Shown here piece by piece: positions 34,076-43,500 of a stretch of 64,000 nt of DNA. This DNA comes from Firmicutes bacterium UBA6806. Its GTDB lineage: Bacteria; Bacillota; Clostridia; Peptostreptococcales; Acidaminobacteraceae. The notes below the pieces were generated by a model. It was not told the DNA's origin, searched no databases, and saw only the letters and a list, made by a program, of their open reading frames with translations. The translations under genes and the position numbers were made by a program. How positions within the stretch are numbered: position 1 is the first letter of the stretch; every line of letters starts with the position of its first letter. The stretch lies in contig DKFC01000068.1 in the NCBI GenBank assembly GCA_002452745.1, forward strand, positions 48,924-112,923, in the 5' to 3' direction.

Positions 34076-35267
34076 TTACGACTCCTGATCCATTTGATAT
34101 TTCGGCAATATAAAAATCGGCACTCAGTCCCGTGGTCTCTTTATACGCCTTGCCAACATAGTCAATATAACGGTCACACTGAGATTTTTCCAACAATGCA
34201 ATTGCACAGCCTCCAAATCCAGCACCTGTCATCCTAGCGCCCAAAACGCCTCTCACTTCTCTGGAGAGTGTCACAATCACATCGAGTTCTGAACAACTCA
34301 CTTCGAAGAAGTTCTTTAAAGATTCGTGCGAGCTGTACATCCATTCTCCAAATTCAATTAAATTTCCCGCACTCAGGGCTTCTTTGCTCCTTTGAGTTCT
34401 GAAATTCTCCGTTACGGAGTGGTGTGCCCTCTTATAAACGGAATCCTCTGTCAGAACATGGGCTATTTCCAAGAATTCCTGAGGTGACAGATCACATAAA
34501 TAATTGAGTTTTCTCTTTTCGAACGATCCTTTAATCAGCCCAAAGGCAATTTCACATTCTTTGCGCCTGATATTGTACTCCGAATCCACAAGTCCCCTCT
34601 TCTTATTGGAATTGATGATGATGAGTCGATAATCCCCCAAGTCCGCAGGAACGAGCTCAAACTCCAGAGTGTCGCAGTTCAACAAAATCGCGTGATCTTT
34701 TGCCCCTTGCGAAATTGAAAACTGATCCATAATGCCACAATTTACACCGTTAAAGGTATTTTCAGAGTGCTGACATAACCGTGCCATCTCCGTTTTGTCG
34801 ATTCCAAGCTCTAGGTACGTGTTCAAAATAACACCTGTGAGCACTTCGATGGAAGCTGATGAGGAAAGTCCCGCACCATTGGGCAGATCTCCATAGAACA
34901 GGATGTTAAACCCTGTCTGTATTGCATGTCCCATCTGTATGATTTCATTGAATACACCCATGGGATAGTTGCCCCAATCCATATCAGGATTATTTTGAAT
35001 TGATTTCAAGTCGAATGTCAAAATGCCCATCTCCTCAAAATTGAGAGACATCATCTTCACTTGCTCATCATGTCTTCTTGAAACAACAGCGTAGGTTCCA
35101 AGGTTAATGGCGCATGGCAACACCATGCCGCCGTTGTAATCAATATGTTCACCAATTAGGTTCACACGACCTGGGGAGAAAAAAGTCTTTATGGAGACTT
35201 GTCCCTGTCCCTTTAGTTCCTCTTTAAACACGTTTAAAAATTTATGTTTTAAACTCGAAAGTTCCAT
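34062..35267 (-). CDS. galK: Galactokinase
   Basis: 401 residues of the GHMP kinase family. The signature SPGRVNLIGEHIDYNGGMVLPCAI lies at the N-terminus, the ATP loop GAGLSSSASIEV near residue 130, and GAGFGGCAIALL near 350. It phosphorylates galactose at C1. The ATG at 35267 is six bases from AGGTG; a GTG at 35276 is also in frame but overlaps that site. It follows galE directly. Confidence 0.96.
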   Translation of the reverse strand: MELSSLKHKFLNVFKEELKGQGQVSIKTFFSPGRVNLIGEHIDYNGGMVLPCAINLGTYAVVSRRHDEQVKMMSLNFEEMGILTFDLKSIQNNPDMDWGNYPMGVFNEIIQMGHAIQTGFNILFYGDLPNGAGLSSSASIEVLTGVILNTYLELGIDKTEMARLCQHSENTFNGVNCGIMDQFSISQGAKDHAILLNCDTLEFELVPADLGDYRLIIINSNKKRGLVDSEYNIRRKECEIAFGLIKGSFEKRKLNYLCDLSPQEFLEIAHVLTEDSVYKRAHHSVTENFRTQRSKEALSAGNLIEFGEWMYSSHESLKNFFEVSCSELDVIVTLSREVRGVLGARMTGAGFGGCAIALLEKSQCDRYIDYVGKAYKETTGLSADFYIAEISNGSGVVNESI

Positions 35268-35276
35268 TGCTTTCAC

Positions 35277-36263
35277 CTATCCCTTATATCCATTTGGCCT
35301 ATTTTGATGAAAATGCCAAGCATCCTCTATTATTTCTTTGACACTGGTGTGCGTCGGCACCCATTTCAGAATCTCAGCCGCTTTCTTAGGGGATGCAATG
35401 AGGATTGATGGGTCACCACTCCTTCTCGGCTCAATTTTTTGATTTATTTTCTGACCTGTGACGATTTCCGCCACATCTATGATTTCCTTCACTGAAAAAC
35501 CTTCACCGCTCCCCAGATTAAATATGTTGCTTTCATTTCCCTCTCTAAGATAATTTAAAGCCTTCAAATGTGCGTCGATTAGGTCGATTACGTGAATATA
35601 ATCCCGGATACAAGTTCCGTCTTTTGTCGGATAGTCATCTCCAAAGATAGAAATCGCCTCACGCTGTCCAAGCGGTACTTGGAGCACCAGTGGAATTAAA
35701 TGCGTCTCTATTGTGTGTGCCTCTCCAATACTTCCCGATTTGTCTGCCCCTGCTACATTAAAGTACCTCAAAGAGACGTATTTGATACCATGTGCTGCGT
35801 CAGCCCATTTGAACATCTTCTCCATCATCAATTTGGACTCGCCATAAGGATTTGCTGGAATAGTCTCATTTTCTTCCGAAATCGGCACGACTTTTGGCTC
35901 GCCATAAACTGCCGCAGTGGATGAAAATACAATTTTCTTGACGCCGTGATCTTTCATGACTTTCAAGAGCACATTTGCACCGTGTACATTGTTATCAAAG
36001 TACTTAATTGGATTTTCGCAGGATTCACCCACCAGCGAATTGGCACTAAAATGAAGTACAGCCTCAATATCATGACTTTCAAAAACTGCTTTCAGCGCCG
36101 CTTCGTCACGTATGTCCACCTTGTAGAAAGTCGCTCTTGAATCAATCGACTCCACATGTCCTGTTTCCAAATTGTCCACAACGACAACTGCTTCGCCCGC
36201 TTCCACGAGCATTTTTACCGCATGGCTTCCTATATAGCCCGCGCCTCCTAATACAAGTATCAT
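35277..36263 (-). CDS. galE: UDP-glucose 4-epimerase
   Basis: 328 residues, extended SDR family. The NAD-binding GGAGYIGSHAVK lies at the N-terminus, the catalytic Ser region SSTAAVYGEP and Tyr-Lys in NPYGESKLMMEKMF. The C-terminal part has GTCIRDYIHVIDL. It regenerates UDP-glucose from UDP-galactose in the Leloir pathway. It overlaps the AraC regulator gene stop by four bases. Confidence 0.96.
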   Translation of the reverse strand: MILVLGGAGYIGSHAVKMLVEAGEAVVVVDNLETGHVESIDSRATFYKVDIRDEAALKAVFESHDIEAVLHFSANSLVGESCENPIKYFDNNVHGANVLLKVMKDHGVKKIVFSSTAAVYGEPKVVPISEENETIPANPYGESKLMMEKMFKWADAAHGIKYVSLRYFNVAGADKSGSIGEAHTIETHLIPLVLQVPLGQREAISIFGDDYPTKDGTCIRDYIHVIDLIDAHLKALNYLREGNESNIFNLGSGEGFSVKEIIDVAEIVTGQKINQKIEPRRSGDPSILIASPKKAAEILKWVPTHTSVKEIIEDAWHFHQNRPNGYKG

Positions 36264-37099
36264 ATAATTTCTCCTTTTGTTTTTCTCCTTTTGTTCCTCT
36301 CCCCCCGATAGTATTTTGGGGAGACGCCTGTCACCTTTCGAAAGGCCTTCGAAAAGGCATGCTGACTCTTATATCCCACTGACTCTGAAATTTCTCCAAT
36401 GCCAATTGTCGTCGATTCCAATAACTGTTTAGCTCTCTCTATTCTATAGTGAATAACATAGGTCTGAGGTGACATGTCATATGCCTTTTTAAACAATCTA
36501 TAAAGATAACTCCTGCTGATGTCCACTTGTTCTGACAGACTTGAAATTGTCACAGCTTCTCGATAGTGCTGTTCTATATATTTCACAGATTTCATAAGAT
36601 AAACATTTTCTCGCTCCTCTGCAACATTTGGCAAAGAAAACTGCTCTGACGCTTCGCCTTTCATCAGGGAATCAAGCATCTCCATCAGAACGCTCTGCTT
36701 GACCATATCGTGAATTGGCGTGAACGCACTTTTCATCTCACTGAGGGAAATCAGTCTTGAAACGGTTCCCTGAGTGTCAAATCTAAAGATAGGATTTTCA
36801 ACATTGAGCCCAGCTTTTTCCAGTACCATTGCCGCGTCTTTACCGTCAAACCCCATCCATGTGTACTGCCAAGGTTCTTCTATATCTGCCACATAGCTTG
36901 AGACAACATCAGGACATATTAAAAATCCCTGCCCTTGACTGAGGTTATAGGTTTCCTCGCCGATTTTAAATTGCCCCTTTCCAGCTAAAATGTAGTGAAT
37001 CAAATAGACTTTCCGAGTACCTGGGCCATAGAAATGCCCAGATAAACACCTCTCTTCTCCAAAAAAAAATAGCTTTATGTCAAGATCATTCAAATTCAT
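36260..37099 (-). CDS. AraC-family regulator of the galactose operon
   Basis: 279 residues. An N-terminal cupin-type sugar-binding domain (about 1-150, with YLIHYILAGKGQFKIGEETY) is followed by two helix-turn-helix motifs in the C-terminal 100 residues (VTISSLSEQVDISRSYLYRLFKKA and IGEISESVGYKSQHAFSKAFRKVTG). The gene is first in the operon and its stop overlaps galE, so the regulator is co-expressed with its likely targets. An operator of two direct repeats lies just upstream. Galactose or another sugar of the pathway is the probable inducer (inferred from context). Confidence 0.92.
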   Translation of the reverse strand: MNLNDLDIKLFFFGEERCLSGHFYGPGTRKVYLIHYILAGKGQFKIGEETYNLSQGQGFLICPDVVSSYVADIEEPWQYTWMGFDGKDAAMVLEKAGLNVENPIFRFDTQGTVSRLISLSEMKSAFTPIHDMVKQSVLMEMLDSLMKGEASEQFSLPNVAEERENVYLMKSVKYIEQHYREAVTISSLSEQVDISRSYLYRLFKKAYDMSPQTYVIHYRIERAKQLLESTTIGIGEISESVGYKSQHAFSKAFRKVTGVSPKYYRGERNKRRKTKGEII

Positions 37100-37116
37100 G
37101 GTGACCTCCTAAAACT

Positions 37117-37144
37117 ATCATAGCACAAGCCTATTATTTTTCAA
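37117..37144 (-). promoter_or_regulatory. Promoter of the galactose operon
   Basis: Minus-strand TTGAAA (37139-37144), a 16-base spacer and TATGAT (37117-37122), preceded by TGC as an extended -10. The start codon with AGGAGGT lies 18 bases downstream of the -10. Confidence 0.65.
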
Positions 37145-37146
37145 TA

Positions 37147-37189
37147 TGTATTGGTAAATATTTATCTTTGTATTGATAAATATTTACCT
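37147..37189. promoter_or_regulatory. AraC-type operator with direct and inverted symmetry
   Basis: Two 21-bp direct repeats with a period of 22 bp (37147-37167 and 37169-37189, TGTATTGRTAAATATTTAYCT) also build a perfect inverted repeat with 14-bp arms (GGTAAATATTTATC / GATAAATATTTACC, 37153-37188). The site abuts the -35 of the gal promoter, the position for an AraC-family activator. Confidence 0.75.
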
Positions 37190-37202
37190 TCATCTTTATT
37201 AT

Positions 37203-37967
37203 TTATTTTGCGCCGCCTTTATCTTCTAATTCTTTCTCAGTGAGAAACTTCCAGTATTTTTTCGGCATGAAATTCATCTGTCGTTTGATGCTCCTGCGTT
37301 CTTGTATGGCAATATGTTTAAAATAGGCCTGCCAAAGTGCCTGATAATCCCTTTCTGATTCGGAATATGCAAGGCCATCAAATTCATCAATCGCACTGAT
37401 AAACCACTTGCTTCCATCGTAAAACGCACCAATTCCCCGCTTGGTATCGTGTATAACCCACAACTGGTCTTTGAGACGCTCGGCAAAATGCGGTGCCACT
37501 ATCCCAGTTAAGTCGTAGGTCGGCTCATATTGGGCATAGTAGATATTGCGTTCAAGATGCGCAAACCTCAAAATTCCAAGCATGAGATGCGATTCCCTCG
37601 CAACAGCTCTATACTGCTTATAGAGGTTAAAAATATCCTCGTCACTCAGGCACTCAATTGCGTTATTTCCAAGTTTGTATGCCTTTTTTAAAAAGCGATA
37701 GAGCATCGTCCCATAGCTTTCATCTTCATATAAGTAGGCATATAAAATGAGTTTAAAGCCCTCTTCACCAAAAGTCTCCATCGCTGAACGGGCCACTTTG
37801 GAGGCTTTTTCTCTGTCTGTGGTCAAAATTTGATGAGGCACAGAGAGACGCAGCTGATAAGACTTTTCCGGTAAAAGTTGATCTGCCACTGGACTTGCCT
37901 TGCTATAAAACATATCATAAACACCGCTTAAAACGCCTTCAAAGCTGCCATCATGTAAGTAGTCCAT
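37203..37967 (-). CDS. DNA-metabolism protein linked to a radical SAM partner (TIGR03915-like)
   Basis: 254 residues matching the family annotated as probable DNA metabolism protein (DUF4130-type C-terminus). It starts DYLHDGSFEGVLSGVYDMF and includes HFAERLKDQLWVIHDTKRGIGAFYDGSKWFISA; the C-terminal part LWQAYFKHIAIQERRSIKRQMNFMPKKYW is typical and resembles uracil-DNA-glycosylase-like domains. Its biochemical activity is not established. The start at 37967 follows GGGAGG and overlaps the radical SAM gene by 17 bases, so the two are coupled. Confidence 0.85.
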   Translation of the reverse strand: MDYLHDGSFEGVLSGVYDMFYSKASPVADQLLPEKSYQLRLSVPHQILTTDREKASKVARSAMETFGEEGFKLILYAYLYEDESYGTMLYRFLKKAYKLGNNAIECLSDEDIFNLYKQYRAVARESHLMLGILRFAHLERNIYYAQYEPTYDLTGIVAPHFAERLKDQLWVIHDTKRGIGAFYDGSKWFISAIDEFDGLAYSESERDYQALWQAYFKHIAIQERRSIKRQMNFMPKKYWKFLTEKELEDKGGAK

Positions 37968-39228
37968 GCGCGCCTCCCACTGCGAGTCCCTTGTTAAAGA
38001 CATCCGGGTATAAATCGCTAAGCATTAACTGGCTTTGTTTGGGCTTATCTAAAAGTGCCATTTTAAGTCGCATTGGCTCAATATCACCCATTCCATAATA
38101 CTGCCCCTTGCAGGTAATAAAATACTTAGCACGCTTTAAAACTACGCCCATTTTTTTGAGGTCTTCATAGCTCACAGGGCCAAATCGTCTTGCCGCCATA
38201 ATTCGCCTTGCTGAGGTATTGCCAATTCCCGGTATCCTGAGGAGTTCTAAAAATGAAACTCGATTCACTTCCATTGGAAATAGGTTTAGATTTCTAAGCG
38301 CCCACTGACACTTTGGATCCACCAGCATGTCGAGGTTTGGGTGTTCTGGGCTCAGGATTTCATCGGCCTGAAACCCGTAAAATCGAAGTAGCCAATCCGC
38401 TTGATAAATCCTGTGTTCTCTCTGAAGCGGTGGCACTTCGTGAGGAATAATTGCCGGATGATTGTTCACCGGAACATAGGCAGAATAATAAACGCGCTTT
38501 AAAGACATGCGATTGTAAAGTGCCTCTGAAATTTTAACAATATGGTAATCCGTTTCATTAGTTGCCCCAACAATCATCTGTGTGGACTGCCCTGCGGGAA
38601 CAAATGATTCATCTCGTCTCTTTTGGAGTTGGTGTTCATCTATCTGGTTTTTTATGAATTTCATCGGTGCTAGGATTTCCTTGCGCTCCTTTTGCGGGGC
38701 TAAAAGCCTCAGACTATTGGTGGTGGGAAGTTCAATATTGATGCTCATCCGATCCACGTAAAGCCCTGCTTCACGAATTAGTTTTTCATCTGCTCCTGGA
38801 ATGCCCTTCAAATGAATATAACCGTGAAAATTTTCTTCCAGCCTCAGTTTTTTAACCACTTTTACAAGCCTTTCCATGGTGTAGTTAGGATTTCTTGTAA
38901 CCGCCGAGCTCAAAAATAGACCTTCTATGTAGTTTCTCCTGTAAAAGTTTATGGTCAGCTCCACGATTTCCTCTGGTTCAAACTCCGCTCTTGGAAAGTC
39001 ATTTGACAGTCGGTTCACGCAGTAGGCGCAATCATAGACACATTTATTGGACATGAGTATCTTCAGAAGTGAAATGCATCGTCCATCATCTGCCCAGCTA
39101 TGGCAAATACCAGCGGCAGTGGCATTGCCCAATCCGCCTTTATTAGCTCTTGTACTGCCACTCGAAGAACAGGACACGTCATATTTAGCTGCATCTGCTA
39201 GGATTTTTAATTTTTCCAGCACTTCCAT
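37951..39228 (-). CDS. Putative DNA modification/repair radical SAM protein (TIGR03916-like)
   Basis: 425 residues. The radical SAM cluster motif C-x3-C-x2-C is present as CVYDCAYC near residue 70, preceded by a Cys/Ser-rich CSSSGSTRANKG segment typical of this family. A helix-hairpin-helix element near residue 355 (LLRIPGIGNTSARRIMAARRFG) is a DNA-binding feature. The family is predicted to act in DNA repair or modification, but its reaction is unknown. The start at 39228 follows GAGGTGA; the open frame upstream is untranslated leader. A LexA-type box and promoter lie 180 bases upstream. Confidence 0.88.
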   Translation of the reverse strand: MEVLEKLKILADAAKYDVSCSSSGSTRANKGGLGNATAAGICHSWADDGRCISLLKILMSNKCVYDCAYCVNRLSNDFPRAEFEPEEIVELTINFYRRNYIEGLFLSSAVTRNPNYTMERLVKVVKKLRLEENFHGYIHLKGIPGADEKLIREAGLYVDRMSINIELPTTNSLRLLAPQKERKEILAPMKFIKNQIDEHQLQKRRDESFVPAGQSTQMIVGATNETDYHIVKISEALYNRMSLKRVYYSAYVPVNNHPAIIPHEVPPLQREHRIYQADWLLRFYGFQADEILSPEHPNLDMLVDPKCQWALRNLNLFPMEVNRVSFLELLRIPGIGNTSARRIMAARRFGPVSYEDLKKMGVVLKRAKYFITCKGQYYGMGDIEPMRLKMALLDKPKQSQLMLSDLYPDVFNKGLAVGGAHGLLT

Positions 39229-39408
39229 CTCATCACCTCTTAATCCAGTTTTTTCAAAACAAGTTGAATTCAATTGCTCCTTTAAGCCACCTTTTATACA
39301 CTCAATAAGCCCAGTATCTTTTGTAGAAATAGCCTTTGCTACGATAGCCTTTGTCAAGTTTTCATTTAACCATAGCCTTTGTTAGAATCCAAACTTTTAC
39401 TTCAAACA

Positions 39409-39455
39409 GAACATGTGTTCTATTTTTATTATATCTCATTTTCACTTTATTTCAA
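39409..39455 (-). promoter_or_regulatory. Promoter with LexA (SOS) box for the radical SAM pair
   Basis: Minus-strand TTGAAA (39450-39455), a 16-base spacer and TATAAT (39428-39433). Immediately after the -10, at 39409-39420, is GAAC-ATGT-GTTC, matching the GAAC-N4-GTTC core of Firmicute LexA boxes and lying over the expected transcription start. Confidence 0.65.
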
Positions 39456-39484
39456 GGGTTTTGAAAAAGCTTCATAAAAGAAAA

Positions 39485-39517
39485 TTAAAAAAAGCGAGGA
39501 TTCCCAGAATCCTCGCT
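39485..39517 (-). terminator. Terminator of the SleB-like gene
   Basis: Perfect 10-bp arms AGCGAGGATT / AATCCTCGCT with a five-base loop, followed on the minus strand by TTTTTTAATTTT. Confidence 0.9.
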
Positions 39518-39547
39518 CAGATAATTGAACGTGCTCTAAAACGTCAA

Positions 39548-40360
39548 TTATTGATAAAAATACTCTCCATCTATTACCTTGTAAAGATCATCTCCCTTTC
39601 CTGAAAAAGGTCGATTGTTAAAGTAGAGACATCCCTCCACATTGTTCTCCCCATTTAAGGCCTTCTTAGCCGCCAAAATACTAGATGCCTTTGGCTCTAA
39701 AACCAAGAAGCTCTCCTTGTGGGCTGGGGGAAACTGCTTGTATTTTCCCTCTTGATAGATGACATCATAGACACTGCCCGGGAAAGAATCGCTCTTAACC
39801 CGATTTAAGACCACATTTGCCACTGCTAGCATCTGCTCTGGTGAGCCGCCACCAGCTTCGACGTCTACAATCCTGGCGAGCCAGAGGACGTCTTCTTCTG
39901 TATAGGTTGGTATCATAATTGAGTCGTTGTCCACAGTGTAGCCTTCACTTTGAAGGCTGAGGGTAAGTGTCTGCTCATTCCAGACAAAATTTCCCGAAAA
40001 TTGTTCGATTAAAAAATGAATAGGTGCATAAACTCGGTTTTCTACAGTTATGGATGGTGCATCCATAGTAAGCGTTTCATTGTCCACAATCACTTCTGTG
40101 GCATTTAGCTTAAAGCTGATGTATTTCTCTCCATATTTGACAACTGCCAGTCCAGCATTTTCAAACCATTCTGTCTCGGCACCATATCGCTGTGCAAACT
40201 CTGCAACACAGCCATAAAGCTTTCCGTTCACAAGGACAATCATGTCTCCATGATCGACCGTCTGGTCGTTGACGACAAAGGTCACTTCGTTGGCAAATGC
40301 CAATCCTGATGTGATAAAAATCGCCACCAATACTAAACTTATCAGTCTTTTAAACCTCAT
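39548..40360 (-). CDS. Secreted SleB/CwlJ-type cell-wall hydrolase
   Basis: 270 residues with a signal peptide (about 1-23). Residues about 28-135 form a copper-amine-oxidase-N-like module (VNGKLYGCVAEF, NRVYAPIHFLIEQF), which is a wall or surface adaptor and not an oxidase. The C-terminal 120 residues are a Hydrolase_2 domain with the SleB catalytic Glu segment DVEAGGGSPEQMLAVANVVLNRVKS. SleB proteins cleave cortex peptidoglycan during spore germination; vegetative wall turnover is also possible. It has a vegetative-type promoter and is monocistronic. Confidence 0.88.
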   Translation of the reverse strand: MRFKRLISLVLVAIFITSGLAFANEVTFVVNDQTVDHGDMIVLVNGKLYGCVAEFAQRYGAETEWFENAGLAVVKYGEKYISFKLNATEVIVDNETLTMDAPSITVENRVYAPIHFLIEQFSGNFVWNEQTLTLSLQSEGYTVDNDSIMIPTYTEEDVLWLARIVDVEAGGGSPEQMLAVANVVLNRVKSDSFPGSVYDVIYQEGKYKQFPPAHKESFLVLEPKASSILAAKKALNGENNVEGCLYFNNRPFSGKGDDLYKVIDGEYFYQ

Positions 40361-40399
40361 AAGACCTCCCTGAATTTAGATTGAATTTAAATATGATTC

Positions 40400-40427
40400 A
40401 TTTTATCACATCATGGTCATTTTTCAA
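40400..40427 (-). promoter_or_regulatory. Vegetative-type promoter of the SleB-like gene
   Basis: Minus-strand TTGAAA (40422-40427), 16-base spacer and TAAAAT (40400-40405), about 40 bases from the start codon. It does not resemble a sporulation sigma-G or sigma-E promoter. Confidence 0.5.
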
Positions 40428-40505
40428 CCCAAAAACCGTTTTGAGGCTGTTTTGCCATAGCTTTGCCACTCTCTGTATTTGTTTTTTCAGGGTTTTCAAG
40501 GATTA

Positions 40506-43500
40506 TTACAATTTGAAGTAATTGACACCTGCCTCGAAGATTTTGAGGTCACTCTCGCCGTAAATGTTCTTATAAAGATGCTTTCCGACACGCTCAACAT
40601 GACCCATTTTCCCCAAAATTCTACCGTCTTTAGAGGTAATTCCCTCAACGGCAAGTACCGATCCATTGATGTTGTAATTGCCCTCATAAGTCGCTTTATC
40701 GCTCAAGTCCACATATTGAGTTGCAATTTGACCATTTGCCTTAAGGGATTCCAAAACAGCTGGTTCTGCATAGAACCTGCCTTCACCATGTGAGAAAGCA
40801 GTCTCAAACACGTCCCCTGCTTCTACATTGGATAGCCAAGGTGATTTTGTTGAAGCCACACGAACCCTAGCCATTCTAGCAACATGGCGTCCAATGCTGT
40901 TAAATGTCAGCGTCGGTGAATGCTCATCCAAAGTTCTGATTTCGCCATATGGCAACAAGCCCAGTTTTACAAGTGCTTGAAAGCCGTTGCAGATACCGAT
41001 AACCAATCCGTCTCGCTCTTCAATGAGCCTCATCAAAGCCTCTGCTACTTTAGGATTTCTAAAGACCGATGCAATAAACTTTCCAGAACCCTCTGGTTCA
41101 TCACCCGCACTAAATCCACCTGGAATCGCCAGTATTTGACTTCTGTTCAGTTTCTCCACCAACTCCTCTATTGATGCCATAGTCGCCTCTGGCGTCAAAT
41201 TTCTAAAGACAAAAGGCTCTGCAATAGCACCCGCCTTTTCAAAAGCTCTAATGGTGTCAATTTCACAGTTTGTCCCTGGAAATGCAGGTACTAAAACTCT
41301 CGGATTAGCCACTTTTACCCTTGGTTTCAACGTCGATTTGCTCATATTTGTGATGGTTTCACAGACATCATTTCCCTCATGTACCCTAGGGAAAATTGAA
41401 TCAAGCGGTTTTGACCACGTTGATTTGAGGCTTTCCAGTGACAGCTTACATCCGTTCACCTCTACTGTCCCAGCTTCATGCGTCCTGCCTATGCTTTTGA
41501 ACCCTTGACCTTCAAGGTCTTTCTCATTCCCCTTGTATTCAAACACAATACTGCCGTATGCCGCTTCAAACAAGTCTATCTCCGTACTCAATTTCAGTCC
41601 TATGTTATTGCCAAACGCCATTTTGGAAAGTGCCGCCGCAACGCCTCCTTTTCCAACTGCATAAGCCGAAATAATTTCACCTGATTTTATAAGTGTGTGA
41701 ATCTTGTCATAGCCGTCTTTTAAAGCGTCAAAGTTGACAACTTCTGCCTCGTTTCTTCCTGCGTAAAACAAGCCAAGTAAATTGCCTCCTTCTTTCAGTT
41801 CTGGAGAAATGATTTCCGTGCCCTCTGCAGTTGCAACTGCGAATGAAATCAAGGTTGGTGGAACATTTATATCCTTAAACGTTCCCGACATGGAATCCTT
41901 TCCACCGATGGCAGCTGTACCAAATTGAGTTTGTGCGTATCCTGCTCCCAATAAAGCACTAAAGGGCTTGCCCCACTTTTCAGGATCTTTTCCCAGTTTT
42001 TCGAAGTACTCTTGGAGGGATAATCTCGCCTTTTTATAATCCCCTCCCGATGCCACTATTTTGGCAATTGAATCTACCACTGCATAGAGTCCACCGTGAA
42101 ACGGCGACCACTTGCCGATTTGAGGGTCATATCCATAGCTCATCATGGAAACTGTATCGGTCTCGCCCTTTAAAACGGGAAATTTGGCAACCATGGTTTG
42201 AATTGGAGTGGCATAGGTAACCCCACCAAAAGGCATGAGAACGGTTCCAGCCCCAATCGTGTTGTCAAACCTTTCTACCAGGCCCTTTTGAGAGCAAATA
42301 TTTAAATCAGAAAGCATCTGATGCCACAAGTTTTCCTGTGTTTCAGACTCTTTTTTAAAGGCATTGTCATCAAAGTAAGAAACCGCTTTTGGCTCAGAAA
42401 TTCTAATGCCAATGTTTCCCTTGACGCCATTTGTATCTAAAAATGCTCTGGAGAGATTTAAGATTTCAGTGCCGTTCCACTTCATAATCAATCTGCCATC
42501 GTCTGTTACCCTTGCCACTTCTGTCACTTCTAAGTTTTCAGAGGCACAGTGCGCCATAAAGCCGGCTCTGTCTTCTGGTGATATCACCACTGCCATACGT
42601 TCTTGGGATTCTGAAATTGCAAGCTCAGTGCCATCGAGTCCCTCGTATTTCTTCTTAACCGCGTCGAGGTCGATGATAAGGCTGTCTGCAAGTTCACCAA
42701 TCGCCACTGAAACGCCCCCTGCGCCAAAATCATTGCATTTTTTTATGAGTTTGGAGAGTTGTGGATTTCTAAAAAGCCTTTGAATTTTGCGCTCTTCTGG
42801 CGGATTGCCCTTTTGAACCTCTGCACCACATGCAAGAAGGCTCTCTTCATCGTGCTCCTTAGAAGAACCAGTGGCACCACCAATGCCGTCACGACCAGTT
42901 CTGCCGCCAACTAAGAGGATTATGTCGCCTTCCACTGGCTTTTCTCTGACGATGTTCTCCCTTGGCGCTGCTCCAACAACAGCTCCGACTTCCATGCGCT
43001 TTGCCAAGAAGCCCTCGTCGTAAACTTCTGATACAAGTCCTGTGGCAAGTCCAATTTGATTCCCATAAGCACTAAACCCAGCTGCCGCCTTTTGAGTGAT
43101 GATTTTTTGAGGCAGTTTGCCTTCCAGTGTCTCCTCAAATGGAACGGTAGGATCAGCCGCTCCAGTTACCCTCATGGAGTGGTAGACATAACTTCTACCT
43201 GAAAGCGGGTCTCTGATTGCGCCTCCCAGACAGGTTGCCGCACCGCCAAATGGCTCTATTTCAGTTGGATGGTTGTGAGTCTCATTTTTAAACATCAGAA
43301 GCCAAGGCTCTTTTTCACCGTCCACGGTGATGTCGACTTCTATACTACAGGCATTGATTTCGTCAGATACATCTAAATCCTCAAGGCCACCTTGTTTTCT
43401 AAGTGTTTTCATGTTGATAGTGGCTAAGTCCATCAGCGTCACATCTCTTTCCCTATCTGCATAGACAAAGCGACGCTGTGCCAAGTAGTCTTCGTAAGCG

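Noticed and set aside
42920..43138. 72-codon minus-strand ORF and similar long alternative frames inside purL, purF and the glg genes
   Set aside because: They are shadow frames of well-supported genes, with no ribosome site and biased composition.
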